Assembly (NCBI GenBank): GCA_045837725.1
Contig: JBEWZL010000278.1
Span: 434,001 to 498,000, forward strand
Length of the DNA: 64,000 bases
Reading direction: 5' to 3'
Origin: Vermamoeba vermiformis
Lineage: Eukaryota > Tubulinea > Echinamoebida
Shown: piece after piece, positions 34,943-47,877 of the stretch
Layout of the letters: each line of letters begins with the position of its first letter
Numbering within the stretch: position 1 is the first letter of the stretch
Translations under genes and position numbers: made by a program
The notes under the pieces: model-generated
The model's database searches: none
What the model saw: the letters and a program-made list of their open reading frames with translations, nothing else
What the model was told of the DNA's origin: nothing

Positions 34943-37802
34943 TTACACGAAGTAATCAACGACAGGAGTGCCGGGCAACAAACTCGTCAAATGCATGGCT
35001 CGTTTCTTCTTGCATCGATGAATTTTCAACATGCGCATGCAGCTCTTGTCAGTATTATATGGATGCATCAGTCCATCTTCAGTCATGTCGCAGTGATCGA
35101 GTGTCAAGTACATCAGTTGCGGGAGTTGTTCGTGAACGTAGACGAATATTTCACGGTCAAATTTGAAGCAGTGAATCACCGTGATTGATTTTAATAAGAG
35201 ATTAGAAGTTACTAGGGCCTTAAAATCTGAAAATACGAGGCATTAGTTTGTGCTGCAAAGAACTGTCTGGCAATGAGAATTTACCTTCGTAAGTGAATCC
35301 GTAACATTCTTCAAAATCAATCTTTTGCAATCGTTTGAGCGGCAATAACGAGCTTATTCGCAAATTGTTATTGTTGAAAAGCTTCAAGCTCTTCAAATGC
35401 GTGCAGTTCTCGGCGATTTGTTTCAAGACGTCATCGTCTTCAAAGTGAATACCTAAATAAGGCAATGATAAGACGATATGATCAATACGTTGTAGCCGAC
35501 GGTTTTACCTTTTAAAGAAAGTTTGGTTAAATTCTTGCAATTCTTAATGTTCTGCAGGATCGTCGAATAGATGGGTTCGCAAGAGAAGTTCATTTCAAGT
35601 TGAATTTTTTCCAGCGAAGTGTTCTGCGTAATGATTCGTTTAATGGCCTGCGGAGAAATAGAGCAAAATGATAGCGAGAATTCTTTGAGATTGGTTGTCT
35701 GAATGAACTCGAGATCTGGTGAGACAGTGGATCCGGCTGACAAATGCAGACTTTCTAAATTTAGTAATGACGGCATCAAACTATTCATCGAATTGTTGCG
35801 TAGTCCCCAACCAGCTTTGAATGTCAATAAGTCACGTGGAAACTTTGCAAAAATTTCACAAAGAATGTCCATCGCGATATGTTTGCAGCCACGAATGTCC
35901 AAGTGCTGCAAATATTTGCAATTCTTCCAAATTGATTCCAAAAATAGCGTCGTGATCAGGGTGTCGCGACAAGATAGCCTTTTTAGGTTCGTAAAATAAG
36001 TGATATCTTTGTCGGGAGATATTGTCGTGTAAGTGACCAATCGATTCATTTCCAGGGACTCCAATCTCGTCAAATATCTGAAAAGTGTCATAACGAGTGC
36101 TCTGTCGACTGTTGCAATGTCATTCATTGCCAAATAAGTCAAGTTTCGGATATTTCCTCGAAATAAAATATTATCGTCGTCTTCAGCGATGCGAGTGCCT
36201 GATACGTCCAAATATTCCAAATTAGTTAATTTTTGGTACTTTGGGAACTCGTTCAGTGAAATCTTGCTGCAGTTTCGCAAATCTAATTTTTCTAAATGTG
36301 CGCAAAGTCCAATATTTTCGATCGATTCCAAATTGCTGCTATTTCTTGCTGAAAATTTTCGCAAAGTTCCAGCGTTCCATAACCACGGAATTGCGCGCAG
36401 TAAAGTTCCAGTGTAATTGTCAAACTTGAATTCTTCCATAAAAGGAAAAACATTCTCTTTAGATCTGTCAACTTTTTCGAACTTGAGTTTGCAATTAGTA
36501 AAGTCGAGTGCTGTGAGATTGGTATATTGTAGCAGCATATCCGTATTGTGATTATTTCCAGCTGAGTTTGAAAAATCTAATCGCTCCAGATCCGCGCGCC
36601 AGATGCGCTGCAGGTCAATCGCATCCGTGAATCCTAACCGACAATATGCACTCTATTATCAAAAATTAATAAGTAGCCATAATATAGTATATAAGACGTA
36701 CTTTTGTTTGCAAATGAGGATAAATCTCTATTGGTGCGGATCGCGAAAAAAATGATTTTAAGACTGAGGATCTGCGCGATTCATCGAGCTTATCGATAAC
36801 ATCTAAATATACACATATTAATATATATTATAGTGATTTGATTTCGTAATCTTTTACTTACCGAGCATTACCTCAAAAGGTAATGTTACGAAATTCACCA
36901 AATTTAACAGTGGACTCATCCCAAAGTGCCTAAATTAATTAATTAGCGCATGAAATACTAAAAAATTAATAGAAAATAATAATGCAATATTTACTTCTCT
37001 ATTACGGCTAATAAATGAGTTTCGGAATCGACGCCGATCTGCTCCGCAGTCAAAAATTTCGCCGTCTCGTCTTCTGTGAGGTCTAGCTCATCGCAATTAA
37101 GGACCTATATTAATAATATTAGTATAGATTAATGACGGGTTTAAGCGACCTAATTTACCTGTGAGAAGTTCGCTTTCAAATACTCGTACAAAAAATTTAC
37201 TATCTTCGGCTCATAATGGACGCTATTGAAAATCGGAATCAATACGATGTATATATAATATAAAAAATACTATTAAAAATATTTAAGGAGTGGTAATTCT
37301 ACGGAAGTGCAGTTTTTTTGGGACTTACGTAAAATAATGCCATAATCGCACTACATTGGCTGGATTAACTATGGAAGGGACTGATATGGTGCATAAATGT
37401 GAAATTATTTCGGGAAAATTGTAATATAAGGCTGCCTGATGGACTCCAATTAATTTTTCGGCATCCAGATCTTGAAAATAATCCCTAAATTAATTGTATT
37501 AGATTTCGGAGGGTTCGTATAAATATACACATACCTAATAACATTGTCTCTTCCCATATCGCATATTTTTATAGCTTCGTAAAGCCACTGAAACTCCGAG
37601 GACGTCGCATCTAATCCGAAGATCAGTTGCAATGAAAAAATTACGCAAACAAACCTGATAAATTGACTTCTTGAATATTATGTTCCTTCCAAGGCTGGTT
37701 AAGGAGGCTATCGAAGTACCGCGAATGTTTCGTGATCAGATTTCGATCGACCGAAAATTCCGTGTCTTCAGCGCGTATGACGATGATATCTGACATTGCC
37801 AT
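34943..37802 (-). CDS. BTB + leucine-rich-repeat protein
   Basis: The first exon from ATG 37802 (an ATG at 37796 is also possible) encodes MAMSDIIVIRAEDTEFSVDR, with ITKHSRYFDSLL, a BTB/POZ start. The next exons continue with BTB-BACK-like helices (DAEKLIGVHQAAYYYNFPEI). After a linker, one long exon (about 35510-36640) carries many LRRs, such as LEKLDLRNCSKISLNEFP, LEYLDVSGTRIAEDDDN and LQHLDIRGCKHIAMDILC. The repeats continue through IHFEDDDVLKQIAENC to the C-terminus near RRCKKKRAM-type basic residues. A cullin-3 adaptor is plausible: BTB for the cullin, LRR for substrate. The 3' end converges with the GPCR gene 160 bp away. The first exon lies 165 bp from the divergent gene at 37968. Confidence 0.8.
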
Positions 37803-37967
37803 AATTAGCACGCCTATAGTCACGCCAAATAGGCAGATCTATTGTGTTATCTTCGGGATTGAAATGGAAATTGACTTGCCTTTTTTGTAATTTCGTTTTG
37901 CTCCAGCGAAAAACAAAGAAATTGGCCAGCATTTACATTAAGACTATGTAATGGAAGGTCATACATC

Positions 37968-40329
37968 ATGGAGAATATATCAGCGAGGTAAGTGCTCGTA
38001 GAATTTATTTAGATTTTGTAAGCGATTTTATGGCCACATCTGCATTTTGCAATGAACTTGTCGCAACTAAATCCAATAATAAGTGGAATATTAGACTCTA
38101 GATAATATTATAAAAATATTTTGCAAACGATATTCTTTTAACTAAGCTTTAACAGCAACCCAAATATTATCGAGGCTTCAGTATGGCTCTATTTGACCGA
38201 AAAAGGCCGAGAAAATAAGAAGAGGCCATTTAAATATTGGATGAATAATTCAGAGCTTTATTTCGAAGTCTCTTACGTGCATCCAACTCACGTCTTTGAT
38301 GTGCCAACTTTGCTTACGGATGCGTACACCTCTTTTCTTCAAAGCGTGCAAGTCGTAGCATATGACAACGAAAAGAAGCAAAACATGCCTACTCGATTTC
38401 CAGCGGAGTCTGTTTTTGTAAATCCGATCATCGACGACATCAACTTGATTACCTGGACCACAACTGGCTGGAAAATTCCATTTCGATGCACCATTTGTCT
38501 GCCAATAGACAAAGTTAAATACGTGCAGCTCTTCGTCAACGGTTGGGCTGTTGAATTTACTTTGTATGCCAAAGCCAGCTCAAAAAACAAACTCGACGCA
38601 GGAGCACCAAAATTATTTTCTATATTAGGTAAGTAGCTTGTAATGTACCGAAACGAACTCCTATAATATTTAATGAAATTCAATTTGTAGCGGGATCCGG
38701 ATTCTCAAGAATTTTTTTTGTAGGTAGAATGCAGCGAGGATTTTTGGGCGCATCAGAGTCTAGTACTACACACGATTTTACCAATATGGCAGCTAGAAAT
38801 ACTTTTGTAGCAGAGGATCCAGAAGGTAATTTTTCCGATCCATTCTCCGACATTTCATCACCCGATTACGTGCCAGACGATAGTTATTACCCTATTGGCC
38901 AATTCAACCCCGAGCACATCGACCAATTGGATCCAGCCGCGATCGACAGCCCCGACTTCTCGCACTCGACGAATGACAGCTTCGATACCATTATATCCAA
39001 TTACAATCCTACGGCCTTTGAAGAAGAAAAGCAACGGGCGAAAGAACACGCCAAAGCCAAGCGCTCGTCCCGTTTCAAGAAAGAGGTTGACAAAAAGAGT
39101 GACGTCGCAGCGTATACTGAACAAGACCGCCATCGAAAACGAAGGTTGGCCAGCAAAGATGAGAAAGAAATTTCGTCTGCAACAACGAAGAAGAAATCAA
39201 AACCGCAACCAAAGTTACTCACAGCGAAGAAGGAAGGCAACAATTTCACGCAATATATTCGTAAGTCACGTCCAGAAGGACCCTCGGATGCAAGTCTAAA
39301 CTTTTTTAATTTGCAGCCACGAGCGTGGTCACGAGCGGCATGCAACAAGTGTCATTGGATCCGAAAGTTGAGGCGACACCGCAATCAATGCCCACCGGTG
39401 CTCCAACCTTCAACGCATTGCACCAATATCACGACGTGGTTCCATCGAGTGTCAAGTACATGGGTGACTTGGCTGGCTCGGTTGTCACCAATGAAATTAT
39501 ACTACAACCAGATGTTGAAGCCGATGCGTTCATCGGCAGGGAAAAAGAACAAGAGGGTAAAGGATCTGTTGAAGACCTTAACGCCTCCGAGGATGAGGTA
39601 GTGCAACCCCTCAGGCGTCCGACTGATGCAGAGCCCGAGAGTCTCGCGGAGTCCCCTGCTGAACATCAGTCTCTTGCTAATTCAGCCAAGTATGAGGACT
39701 TGGAAGGAGAAAATGAAGAGGATGATTACGATGAAGATGACTCTTCTAGCGCCTCGTCAGACGATGAAGACGATGATGATGAGTCAGAAGATGAGCGTCG
39801 AAAGCCTGTCGTGTTCAAGCTTAGACCCGCCAAGTCGGTCATTGAACGCATTGCCGCGAGCACGGGCATGGACAAGAACGCGATGGACCAGGTCATCAAG
39901 ATGGAGTTGGGTAATGGCAAACCGAAGGAAAACATCGCATTCATCGATGAGCTGCACAAGGACCTGAAGATCAACGACTTGCCGCTCATGGCCTACAATC
40001 ACGTGCTCGTGTTCACGGACCAATACTCCGTGGCCGCGCAGCGCAAAGTCACCATCTTTGTCGACAAATCAAACAAGATGCGCGTGCACAAGAGCCCCAA
40101 GATCGAAGTCACGCACCAAAATTTGGAGTTCAATCTTTACCTCAAAAACTTTGGCAAGCCACTCGTGTCGCATGAGCAAGTCATGTGCGCGATGAGTGTT
40201 GACATTGAAGTGCAGGACCAAACTGGATTCGTTGCCATTGTGCCTGAACACGTGGGTCTCGTCATCTTCGTGCCGTTCGTTTTTAACAAAGGACTCAATG
40301 AGCAAGTCAAGAACCAACAAAAGAAGTAA
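37968..40329 (+). CDS. Acidic, partly disordered protein of unknown function
   Basis: No family was recognised. The ATG at 37968 (MENISA) splices to NPNIIEASVWLYLTEKGREN. The N-terminal third is folded-looking and beta rich (SELYFEVSYVHPTHVF, WKIPFRCTICLPIDKVKY). A basic, Lys-rich stretch follows near 39040-39240 (KKKSKPQPKLLTAKKE), then a Glu/Asp/Ser tract at about 39680-39800. The final region (KSVIERIAASTGMDKNAM to VFNKGLNEQVK) looks globular. Basic and acidic tracts together suggest a nuclear or chromatin role, which is inference only. Four exons are inferred. The 3' end converges with the CDCA7/chromodomain gene 105 bp away. Confidence 0.68.
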
Positions 40330-40434
40330 CGCTTTGGTTAACAATTTGTATATACAAACCAGATTTGAAAACGAATCCGATCTGGTACAAACTAAAATTT
40401 AATTTATTGTTTTATACAAAAAGAGTTATATGCT

Positions 40435-41658
40435 TTAAAAATCATCCTCGATTTCCTCGTCGCTATCCTCTACAGATTCAGCGCTCTTCTCAGCTCGTTC
40501 TTCGAATTTTTTCAGCAATGTAGGGCAGTTCAAGTTCGATTTAGCTTCCCAAGTGTTGCTTTCCTCGCCGTAGCCTTCCCACTTGATAAGATACTCAACA
40601 ACTCCCTATTAATAAGTTTAGACTCGTATTACGTTGCGCTGATCTGATTCTAATTTTACCTTGCGTTTTCTCTTGTCTAAAATAGCCTCAACAACGAACT
40701 CTTCCTCTTCGATAATATTCTTTTTAGCCTTTTTGGGAGTCTTCTCTTTTTTCTCTTTCTTTTCTTTCTTCTCTGCTGCTTTTTTCTTCTTTGGCTTTTG
40801 GAAAACTTCTTCGGCACTGTCCTCTTCCATCGCATCGTTTTTATTGCTATTGTTATTGTTATTATTATTATTGGTCTCGCCGCTCTCGTCATCCTCATCC
40901 TCATTATTGTCGCCGGTTCCGTTCGGGTGATCGCGCGTGTAGATCAAGTAGGTCCAGACATTAGGGAACTTGTTCTTAATAGCCTTGTGAATGTCCTTAA
41001 GGTCCTCAGCTGTTACTTGCGGCAAATTCTTGGCCTTGAGGCACTTCGGGCAGATGCAGATGTTCTCGCAAACAGGGCACTTCCAACGCGTGCTTCCAGT
41101 GTTCATAACACCAGGCTTTTCAATAGGTCTGTCTTCATCAATCATTGAGTCGTCCGAATCGAGACTCTCTAATGATTTGGACTCTTCTTCTTTCTCTTCT
41201 TCGTTCGGATCGGAGATCTGAATCCGTTTGTCAGTACGTGATGATTACTAGGAACGATAATTATATACCTGAAGGCCGTATTTTCCAGTCAAGCACTTGC
41301 GACAGAACTTCACATCGCAGCTCATCTCCTCGCACTCAATCATAGGGCCAGCTTTGCCTGGATTCGAACGGCAATGGTGGCAGTTAGAGCCCTTAGGATA
41401 CTTAATCACGTCTGAGGTCTATTGTGCCGTATTATATTAGACTATAAGCCTTCAATAGTTACTGTAACAACGTACGTCTCGTTTAGGACGAGGAGCGCTT
41501 GGTTTTTTCTCTTCGCCAGCCTCTTTAGCCTCTTGTTTTTTCTTAGCAATAGCTTCTTTGCGTTTTTGACGTTGTTCTTCGCGTTCAGCTGCTTTAGCAC
41601 CAATAACTTGTTCGAGCGGAATGACTTTGCCCTTGATCTTGAGATCGGCAGTGGACAT
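40435..41658 (-). CDS. CDCA7-type zinc finger + chromodomain protein
   Basis: The ATG at 41658 starts [20 protein letters not shown], followed by a charged helix. A zf-4CXXC_R1 (CDCA7) finger is spread over two exons: [34 protein letters not shown], then [20 protein letters not shown]. Acidic, Asn-rich and Lys-rich linkers follow. The C-terminus is a chromodomain: [13 protein letters not shown], then [22 protein letters not shown]7 fingers bind DNA and partner with HELLS in DNA-methylation maintenance; chromodomains read histone methyl-lysine. A chromatin silencing or methylation-linked role is inferred. Fusion to a chromodomain is not the usual vertebrate CDCA7 layout. Four exons with short introns are inferred. 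Confidence 0.82.
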
Positions 41659-41807
41659 TGTCTTAATTTTAGGGCTATTTATTGATATTAATATTTACTA
41701 ATAAATAAACAATAAACGCGTCGTTAGGGAATAAAATTTACTTCATCAAAATTTTTTTAATTGATTGAGAAATGAATAGTCACGTTCAAAAATTCCAAAT
41801 ATATTAC

Positions 41808-41951
41808 TTACCCTTCTTTCATCATTTTTCCCTTTCCTCCTTTGCCTCCTTCACCTTTTCCGTCCCCGCGCGCAACACCACCCTTGATCATCTTCGTGCC
41901 CATGGCACCAAGTTGTTCCTTGCTCAGCGCACTGTCTTTGGTACGAACCAT
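41808..41951 (-). CDS. Short Gly/Lys-rich open frame, hypothetical
   Basis: A 47-codon frame starts MVRTKDSALSKEQLGAMGTK and ends Gly/Lys-rich. The stop lies inside a good donor (GGGTAAGT), so it might instead be a 5' exon. Splicing to the downstream CDCA7/chromodomain start does not keep frame, so a separate tiny gene or 5'-UTR exon are both possible. Confidence 0.3.
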   Translation of the reverse strand: MVRTKDSALSKEQLGAMGTKMIKGGVARGDGKGEGGKGGKGKMMKEG

Positions 41952-42559
41952 TTTGTGTGTTGTTACGTATTGTGTAATAAAATTCAGAATAATTGTCGAT
42001 CGAGCAGCAACAACGGTACTTTTGACGTTTAAATTTTTGCGCGGGAACGTTTTTTTTTGCTCGATCGAACTGCTGAAGACCACACGTCCCTAGCGCACTC
42101 ACATCACTTCTATAAGCGTGGGATAATATTATTCAGATGTGAACTCGTTACTTTCAGACCAAAGAAACAAAATCTAAACTCGCAACTGAAGGAATGCTCC
42201 ATTGAAATTCGTTAAAATATTTAGTGCACAAATATAGCCATTATTCCGAAGGGGTAAGTCTTTATTTATTTGGCTGGCAAACGTTGTCTGAATCTCGGAT
42301 TTGCCGATTACTGCCACGACCAATTTATATTCATTTTGCTGATTATTCGCGAACCATGGTAATGGAACGCACGCTTGTTAGTGCTTGCTCCAATAATAGC
42401 TGAAATTGGATTATTCCGACGGTCAATAATTTACAAAATTCACAAATATTAGGAGTACCGCACCAGACAAACACGGTATACAAACCGCAAATTTATTTTT
42501 CTGTCAATATTCATTTTTAAAACCAGTCGAATAACACAAAAGCCTTTATTTCATCCAAA
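41952..42559. other. Divergent intergenic region
   Basis: 608 bp between the minus-strand short frame and the plus-strand gene at 42560. It is AT-rich with no domain-bearing frame; both promoters should lie here. Confidence 0.4.
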
Positions 42560-44007
42560 ATGCGTCGCTCCATCCCGTTGCGTGCTCGTACCGAAACATA
42601 TCCTACGCCAGCACCAGAACCACTTGCGAAAGCAACTCGAAAAAGTTCTGCGCAAATGCTACGGTCCCCTCATTTAATGAATTTCAGGATAACAGACACG
42701 GTTGAAAGCAACAACATTTTTACTGAAGACAGATCCGCTTTGAAAGTCAAAACAAACACGAATGTTTTGACGAGGTCAGGCCCAGCGCCATTAGAACCAA
42801 GCTCTATTCAAATATTGAATAAGTCTAAGAGCAGAGAATTTGATGTAAGCGATAATATACTTTCAATTTTGTGTCGGAATTATTCCTCGTTGAAAATTTT
42901 TATTCAATTTCATTAAGAGACAATTGCTAACGTGATTCAATGTATAGAGAAGTGAATACAGTTCATCGGAAGAGGTAATTACATGGCTATTGTTCAAATT
43001 ATAAATTTAAAACTGACAACTTTTTCCATTTAGAGCTCTGGATGTCCCTCCATCAATGAGTTAATGGTCGATATTGTTTCAAAAGATCATTGTATGTATA
43101 ATGTACATTCATTAATGCTCGCGGATGGTTCCTAACCCAATTTTAGCTCTTGGATTTATTGACAACTTCATCGGAAAAAATGGCCACGTGCAAGATCCAA
43201 TTGCACTGCTTTTGCGGCTAACGGAATTATATACTGATGTAACACGTCCACATCATCGCGTTAAGAAGATGACAGCTTCACCCGGAATAGTCCAGTTTAG
43301 GTAATTTAACGCTTATTATTCCTGTCGCGTTAATATGCAAAGCTAATATTGTATTTTTAGGGTTATTAATCTATTAAAGAGGCTATTAGACCTAGTAGAC
43401 GAAGATGATGAGTGGCTGCAACGACTTTCTGACTTTGTAACGACACTTGAAGGTGGTGACGAAGTTGATCGCAATCGAGCGCAGTATTTCCGGCAAAAAA
43501 TGTTCGAAATCAATGCCATTCACGCGAAAATTACGAATATTAGAGCTGCGCGAGAAATGCGATCACATTTAGCGCCTGGAAAATCGGATGTGGCTGAAGT
43601 TGTCTCGCCAAAGAAATCCAATGGCCGAGAAAAGCTGCCAATCGAGCATCATGGCAAAGAAGATGCCATAGCATTGACATTAGAAGTACCTTCAATAATG
43701 CTGGGCACCTCCAAGACCGACGTCAGATCGACATCCCCGAAAAAAGTAATTTGCTTCGATTTCATTTCACATTTTGGAATATATTACGTATCAAAGCGGT
43801 GTATACTGACGCGTTAAACCATAGGAGCATCACCACGCAAAGAATAAAGATCAAATCAAGGTCGAGAGAAAGATCCAGAAGCTTGAGGAGCAAAAAATTA
43901 GCCTGCGAGATTCGGGTGAAAAAGAAAGCAGCAAAGATAAGAAAATAATCAAACTGAATAAGAAGCTAGCTCAATATAAAAAGAAGTGCGATCAGATGAA
44001 GGACTGA
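42560..44007 (+). CDS. REM (RasGEF N-terminal)-like and coiled-coil protein
   Basis: ATG 42560 opens a disordered Arg/Ser/Pro region. Three small exons lead into a helical block (SINELMVDIVSKDHSLGF, DPIALLLRLTELYTDV, IVQFRVINLLKRLLDLVDED). The hydrophobic spacing and the QFRVINLLKRLL element resemble a RasGEF N-terminal (REM) module. No CDC25 catalytic domain follows. Instead the protein ends in a Lys/Glu coiled coil (KVERKIQKLEEQKISL to KCDQMKD). It may therefore be a scaffold or a GEF-derived regulator. REM homology rests on pattern only and could be another helical repeat. Six exons; stop at 44005. Confidence 0.55.
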
Positions 44008-44206
44008 AATGTAAAATAGCTGTAAATTAGAAATTGTATTTGTAGATAAATGGCCAATGTGGCTTACTTGCGGATCATGATGTTCGATCATTACAACTAA
44101 GTTTTCGGTTGGTCGATCCAACAAAATGTCAAGATGTCATAAAATGGAAGATACTTTTACGCTTCTAGAACTTATTTTATTATTTATTTACGATCGAATA
44201 ATAGAA

Positions 44207-45603
44207 ATGTCGGCCCCTCCTCAACCCATTTCTACACGAGAAGATTTCAAGTGGCTCGTTGCAGGATCTTCCATCTTGGCGTTGCACGCAGGTTAGTCTT
44301 AAACTCTCTTTAGATCCTTAACATTATCTTCTTTATGATCATTTAATGCTGAGATGCTAAAATCTTGCGTAAATACAACTGTGCCTCTGCAACTTATTGC
44401 TGATTATTGACTTATTTCATTCCCAAAAATAAATTAAAAATCAGAATCAACCGATTATGGATTATTACGATTAAATCTGTAATAAAATACGATTTTTCTA
44501 TTTATTAAGGAATATTCTCGAAGATTTTCGCGATCCTACAGTTTGACATTTTAACGTTTCTCGTATTTTTAGGTTTTATTAATGCCGTCGCTATTCTTGC
44601 TGCTCCTTCAGGAGGAGGTCCAGTTACTCACGTCACCGGTCCCTCATCCAGAGTTGCCATTCAGTTAGTTATCGGAAACTATATTGAGTTCGCCTGGTCC
44701 CTTGCGACTATGCTTGGATTCTCATTCGGAGGTGTTTTGTCCGGCGTCATGGTCGGAAATATTCAATTTAGATTGAAGAAGAGTTACGGTACCGTTTTAT
44801 TGCTTGAAAGTATTTTATTGGTGGTCGCTGCAGGTAAAATCAGATCGCAACAAAAAGACTTACGGTCGTACCACATGATCTAACGAAATTAAATATATAG
44901 TCGTGCTAGATGTATTTAAAGAAACGCAATATACGCGCTGGATTTGGATTTTAGTAGCCGTGGCGGCTGGTATGCAAAATGTAAGCGTTAGACCTGGCGG
45001 AAAAGACTTTAAAATCATACTAAAATATCATTTATTTAATTAGGCCATTTGTACTAGTTTTAGCGGTGCTGTCGTGCGTACAACACACGTTACTGGTGAG
45101 TATAAATAATTATTTTATTATTTTCGAAAAAACAATATTAATCTTATTCAATCTCAGGTATTGCTACGGATATTGGCCTTATTCTCGGCTTTGCATTCAG
45201 ATACAAATGGATTCACAGAAAAGAATACAAAGATCACTGGAAACTTTTGGTGTTTATCCCGATCTGGGTCTGCTTCATTGCCGGAGGTATTCTAGCCACC
45301 GTTATTCGTAATGCTATGGGCGACAATCTTAAACACTACGCGTTGACGATTCCTGCGGTGACTATGGGCATATTCAGCATTCTCTATTTGACCGTGATCT
45401 ACAAACGCGCACCCAAGGACGACGGATCTCACAGATTGCTTGCTCGTCGCGAAACTACACCTATGGTTGGAGACAATAGTTATAGCGCCCCGTTGATGCC
45501 TCGTGAAGAAGGTGTTGCTTTGGACGAAGATCCGGATTTGCCTTCGTTGGATCCCGCAACCAATCACATTCCTCTTGACGATCATCACGATGACGACGAT
45601 TAA
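44207..45603 (+). CDS. DUF1275 (YoaK-like) membrane protein
   Basis: ATG 44207 starts MSAPPQPISTREDFKWLVAG. Family hallmarks are GFINAVAIL, GGPVTHVTGPSSR, GMQNAICTSF and VVRTTHVTGIATDIG. These are the paired THxTG motifs of the bacterial-type DUF1275 fold, with about six membrane segments. The C-terminal tail is hydrophilic, Asp/His rich and ends DDHHDDDD, perhaps metal-binding. DUF1275 function is unknown. The gene has five introns, so it is a resident eukaryotic copy; the family's ultimate bacterial origin is inferred from its known distribution. Confidence 0.85.
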
Positions 45604-45994
45604 TAGACTTATTGAAACCTATTCTCATTTTTGATTTTATTCTTGTAACCTGCGTTATAAAACAAATTGTTGTTGAGATCCAGATCGGTCCACAGTAATG
45701 GTCTTGCTGGCTCGTCGATAAATACCTGACTGAAAAAAATAAGAGAAATTATCGTACTGAAGTCCCCAAGCGCTGGATAGCTCTACAGTCCGTTTTTTGT
45801 TTTATTAATTTTAAATACTTTACTTTGTTACTGCCGCGTAAACTACATTATTATTCTAACAGTCGCTCAAACTACCACAATAACATCCCCCTTATGCTTA
45901 ATAGAGCGAAATAGAGCCACAGAAATGGTACGAATTACTTAATTAACGCCAGAGGCAAGACGGAGGTTGGCACAGCACTAATAAATCAATTAAT
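45604..45994. other. Intergenic region
   Basis: 391 bp between the DUF1275 gene and the F-box/propeller gene. AT-rich; no coding exon was recognised. A GATCCAGATCGG motif lies near 45680. Confidence 0.4.
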
Positions 45995-47877
45995 ATGGTT
46001 ATAATTCAGGAAAGTTCGTCGGATGCAAATTATTTTGATCAGATCCCGAAAGAGCTCACGTTGATAATAATTTCGTATCTAAATTTAAACTTGAGAGAAG
46101 TGCTCAGGTAATCCAAGTCACTACCAATCGATTTAATTATTATTATGCTAATTTTTAAATTAGAATTCAAGCCATTAGCAAGAAATGGAAGGATCTGCTA
46201 TGGTCCTCGGTGACGGATCTCGACACGCGATTATTTAAAGCAAGCGAAAAAGCTACCATATTGCCTATAATATTATCTAGACTGAATTTTAGTTGTCTTC
46301 GCTCAATTGTGCAAGGTAGGTGGAGAAATAATTCGCGATCCAACCGCTGATCTTCTGTTTATATCAGAGACCGTTGCCGAGATTCCCTCAAAATACATTG
46401 AAAAATGCGCGTCATTAAAATACTTGGAAATACGAGATTATCAAATACCTTTCAATGACTGCCATGGGCTGAAACAACTGGGAGAATATTCGTGCGAATC
46501 TTATGTTGATTTGTTGGACTTGGACGTGTATGCTGAAGCAAATTTGCCATGTAGATTCAACGCTCTCTTCCGTAGCTTTTTGGCAGGGTATTCTCCCAAT
46601 GCCAGAGCAGTATTTCCGCAATTCAATTTCTCGCCAGTGCGCACCGAATTCAGGCAACAAGAGCCAATCAAATTCAACAAGAATTTTCATCGCGGTGGAA
46701 TGATCAATGAGGAGTTGTTTGTGATTGGTGCAACTGATGGCACACTGATGTTCCTCAAGCTCGACTCTAAAACTCAATCGTTGACAATCCATTCAGTGAA
46801 CAACACGCACAAAGGTTGTATCAACGAGATATGGACCGAACAAAGTCTCTGCACGTACGTTGCGTCATCGGTAAGCGTCAAAATGTCAACAGGTGTCACT
46901 TTCAAACACGTCACTTTCGACACCATTTACGCACCTGTATAACCTTTAACTATATTGCTATAGGATGGAATTGTAACAGCTTGGCACTATGATGACAATG
47001 GACCCGTTCTGAAACGAACACTTCAATTCCCAGAGTCAATTTTGTTCGTGTGTCACTCACCCTTGGGCGATGTCGTTGCAGCCGGTGCTCGAACAGTTTA
47101 CTTTGCAAATCTGATCTCGGGAGATATAATCAAACAAATGCACGTCGATGAAGATATTACTGGTAATATTTGACTATTGCTCTGGTGACTTTTGCGGATC
47201 CATTTTTTAAACCTCATTTCTTCAGGTCTGTTCGGCAATAGATTCCAGTGCACGCTCAGTACTCGCACACGTTACTACCGACAGCTACACATGGTAGATA
47301 GCATGAGTCAAGCAATGTCTATAGAGGCCAGCACACCAAACTTTTGGATCGCACCCGACGGATCGTAAGTGCAGCTGTTATTTCCTGTTGACAGCTGCCA
47401 GCTAGTCATTCCGAGGTAACAATATGTCTTTAGAATTCGTGCAGTCGTGTTTCCAAACCAAGTACAGTTGATGGACGCAGATCAGCCTTTCAAACAGTAC
47501 CCTAATCCTCAAAACGTTACGTTTGACTCGCGACCAGGCTCGTTCAAATACAGCCCTTTGCATTATTGGGGTTCAGTATCGACTGGGACGAATATCGTCA
47601 CTTACGTAAGGCTTCAAAATTCTTTTGAATTATTCAATCTTTTTTTGTTACTCATCCTCCTCCTCCTTAATTTATCCTTCGAATTATTTAGGATATGATG
47701 AATGATAGCGAGCCGATGATGGCGTCAGTTTCAGCGAGAATTTCTCGCAGCGAATTCAACGAAGGAAAATTCCCGATCTGCTCGTCATTTTGGTACTGTT
47801 TGAAGAGCGAATATTTGTTCGGTTTATTTTCGAATAATTCTCTCTGCTGGTGGCAAATAATTGAGTCTTCCGTATAA
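45995..47877 (+). CDS. F-box protein with beta-propeller-like region
   Basis: ATG 45995 opens MVIIQESSSDANYFDQIPKE, an F-box (IPKELTLIIISYLNLNLREV, then IQAISKKWKDLLWSS). Downstream, repeated beta-rich segments (LFVIGATDGTLMFLKLD, DGIVTAWHYDDNGPVL, GDVVAAGARTVYFANL) look like WD-type or quinoprotein propeller blades. About seven exons. The intron at about 46870-46965 holds several imperfect relatives of the CACGTG palindrome. The model ends at 47877. A further coding-looking exon at 47957-48126 may belong to an alternative 3' end. An SCF adaptor role is inferred from the F-box. Confidence 0.7.

Noticed and set aside
38858-39348. Minus-strand frames opposite the acidic protein
   Set aside because: Shadows of the plus-strand coding exons; no domain and no splice support.
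40845-40880. Trinucleotide run resembling a microsatellite
   Set aside because: It is an in-frame Asn codon run inside the CDCA7/chromodomain gene, ordinary low-complexity coding sequence.
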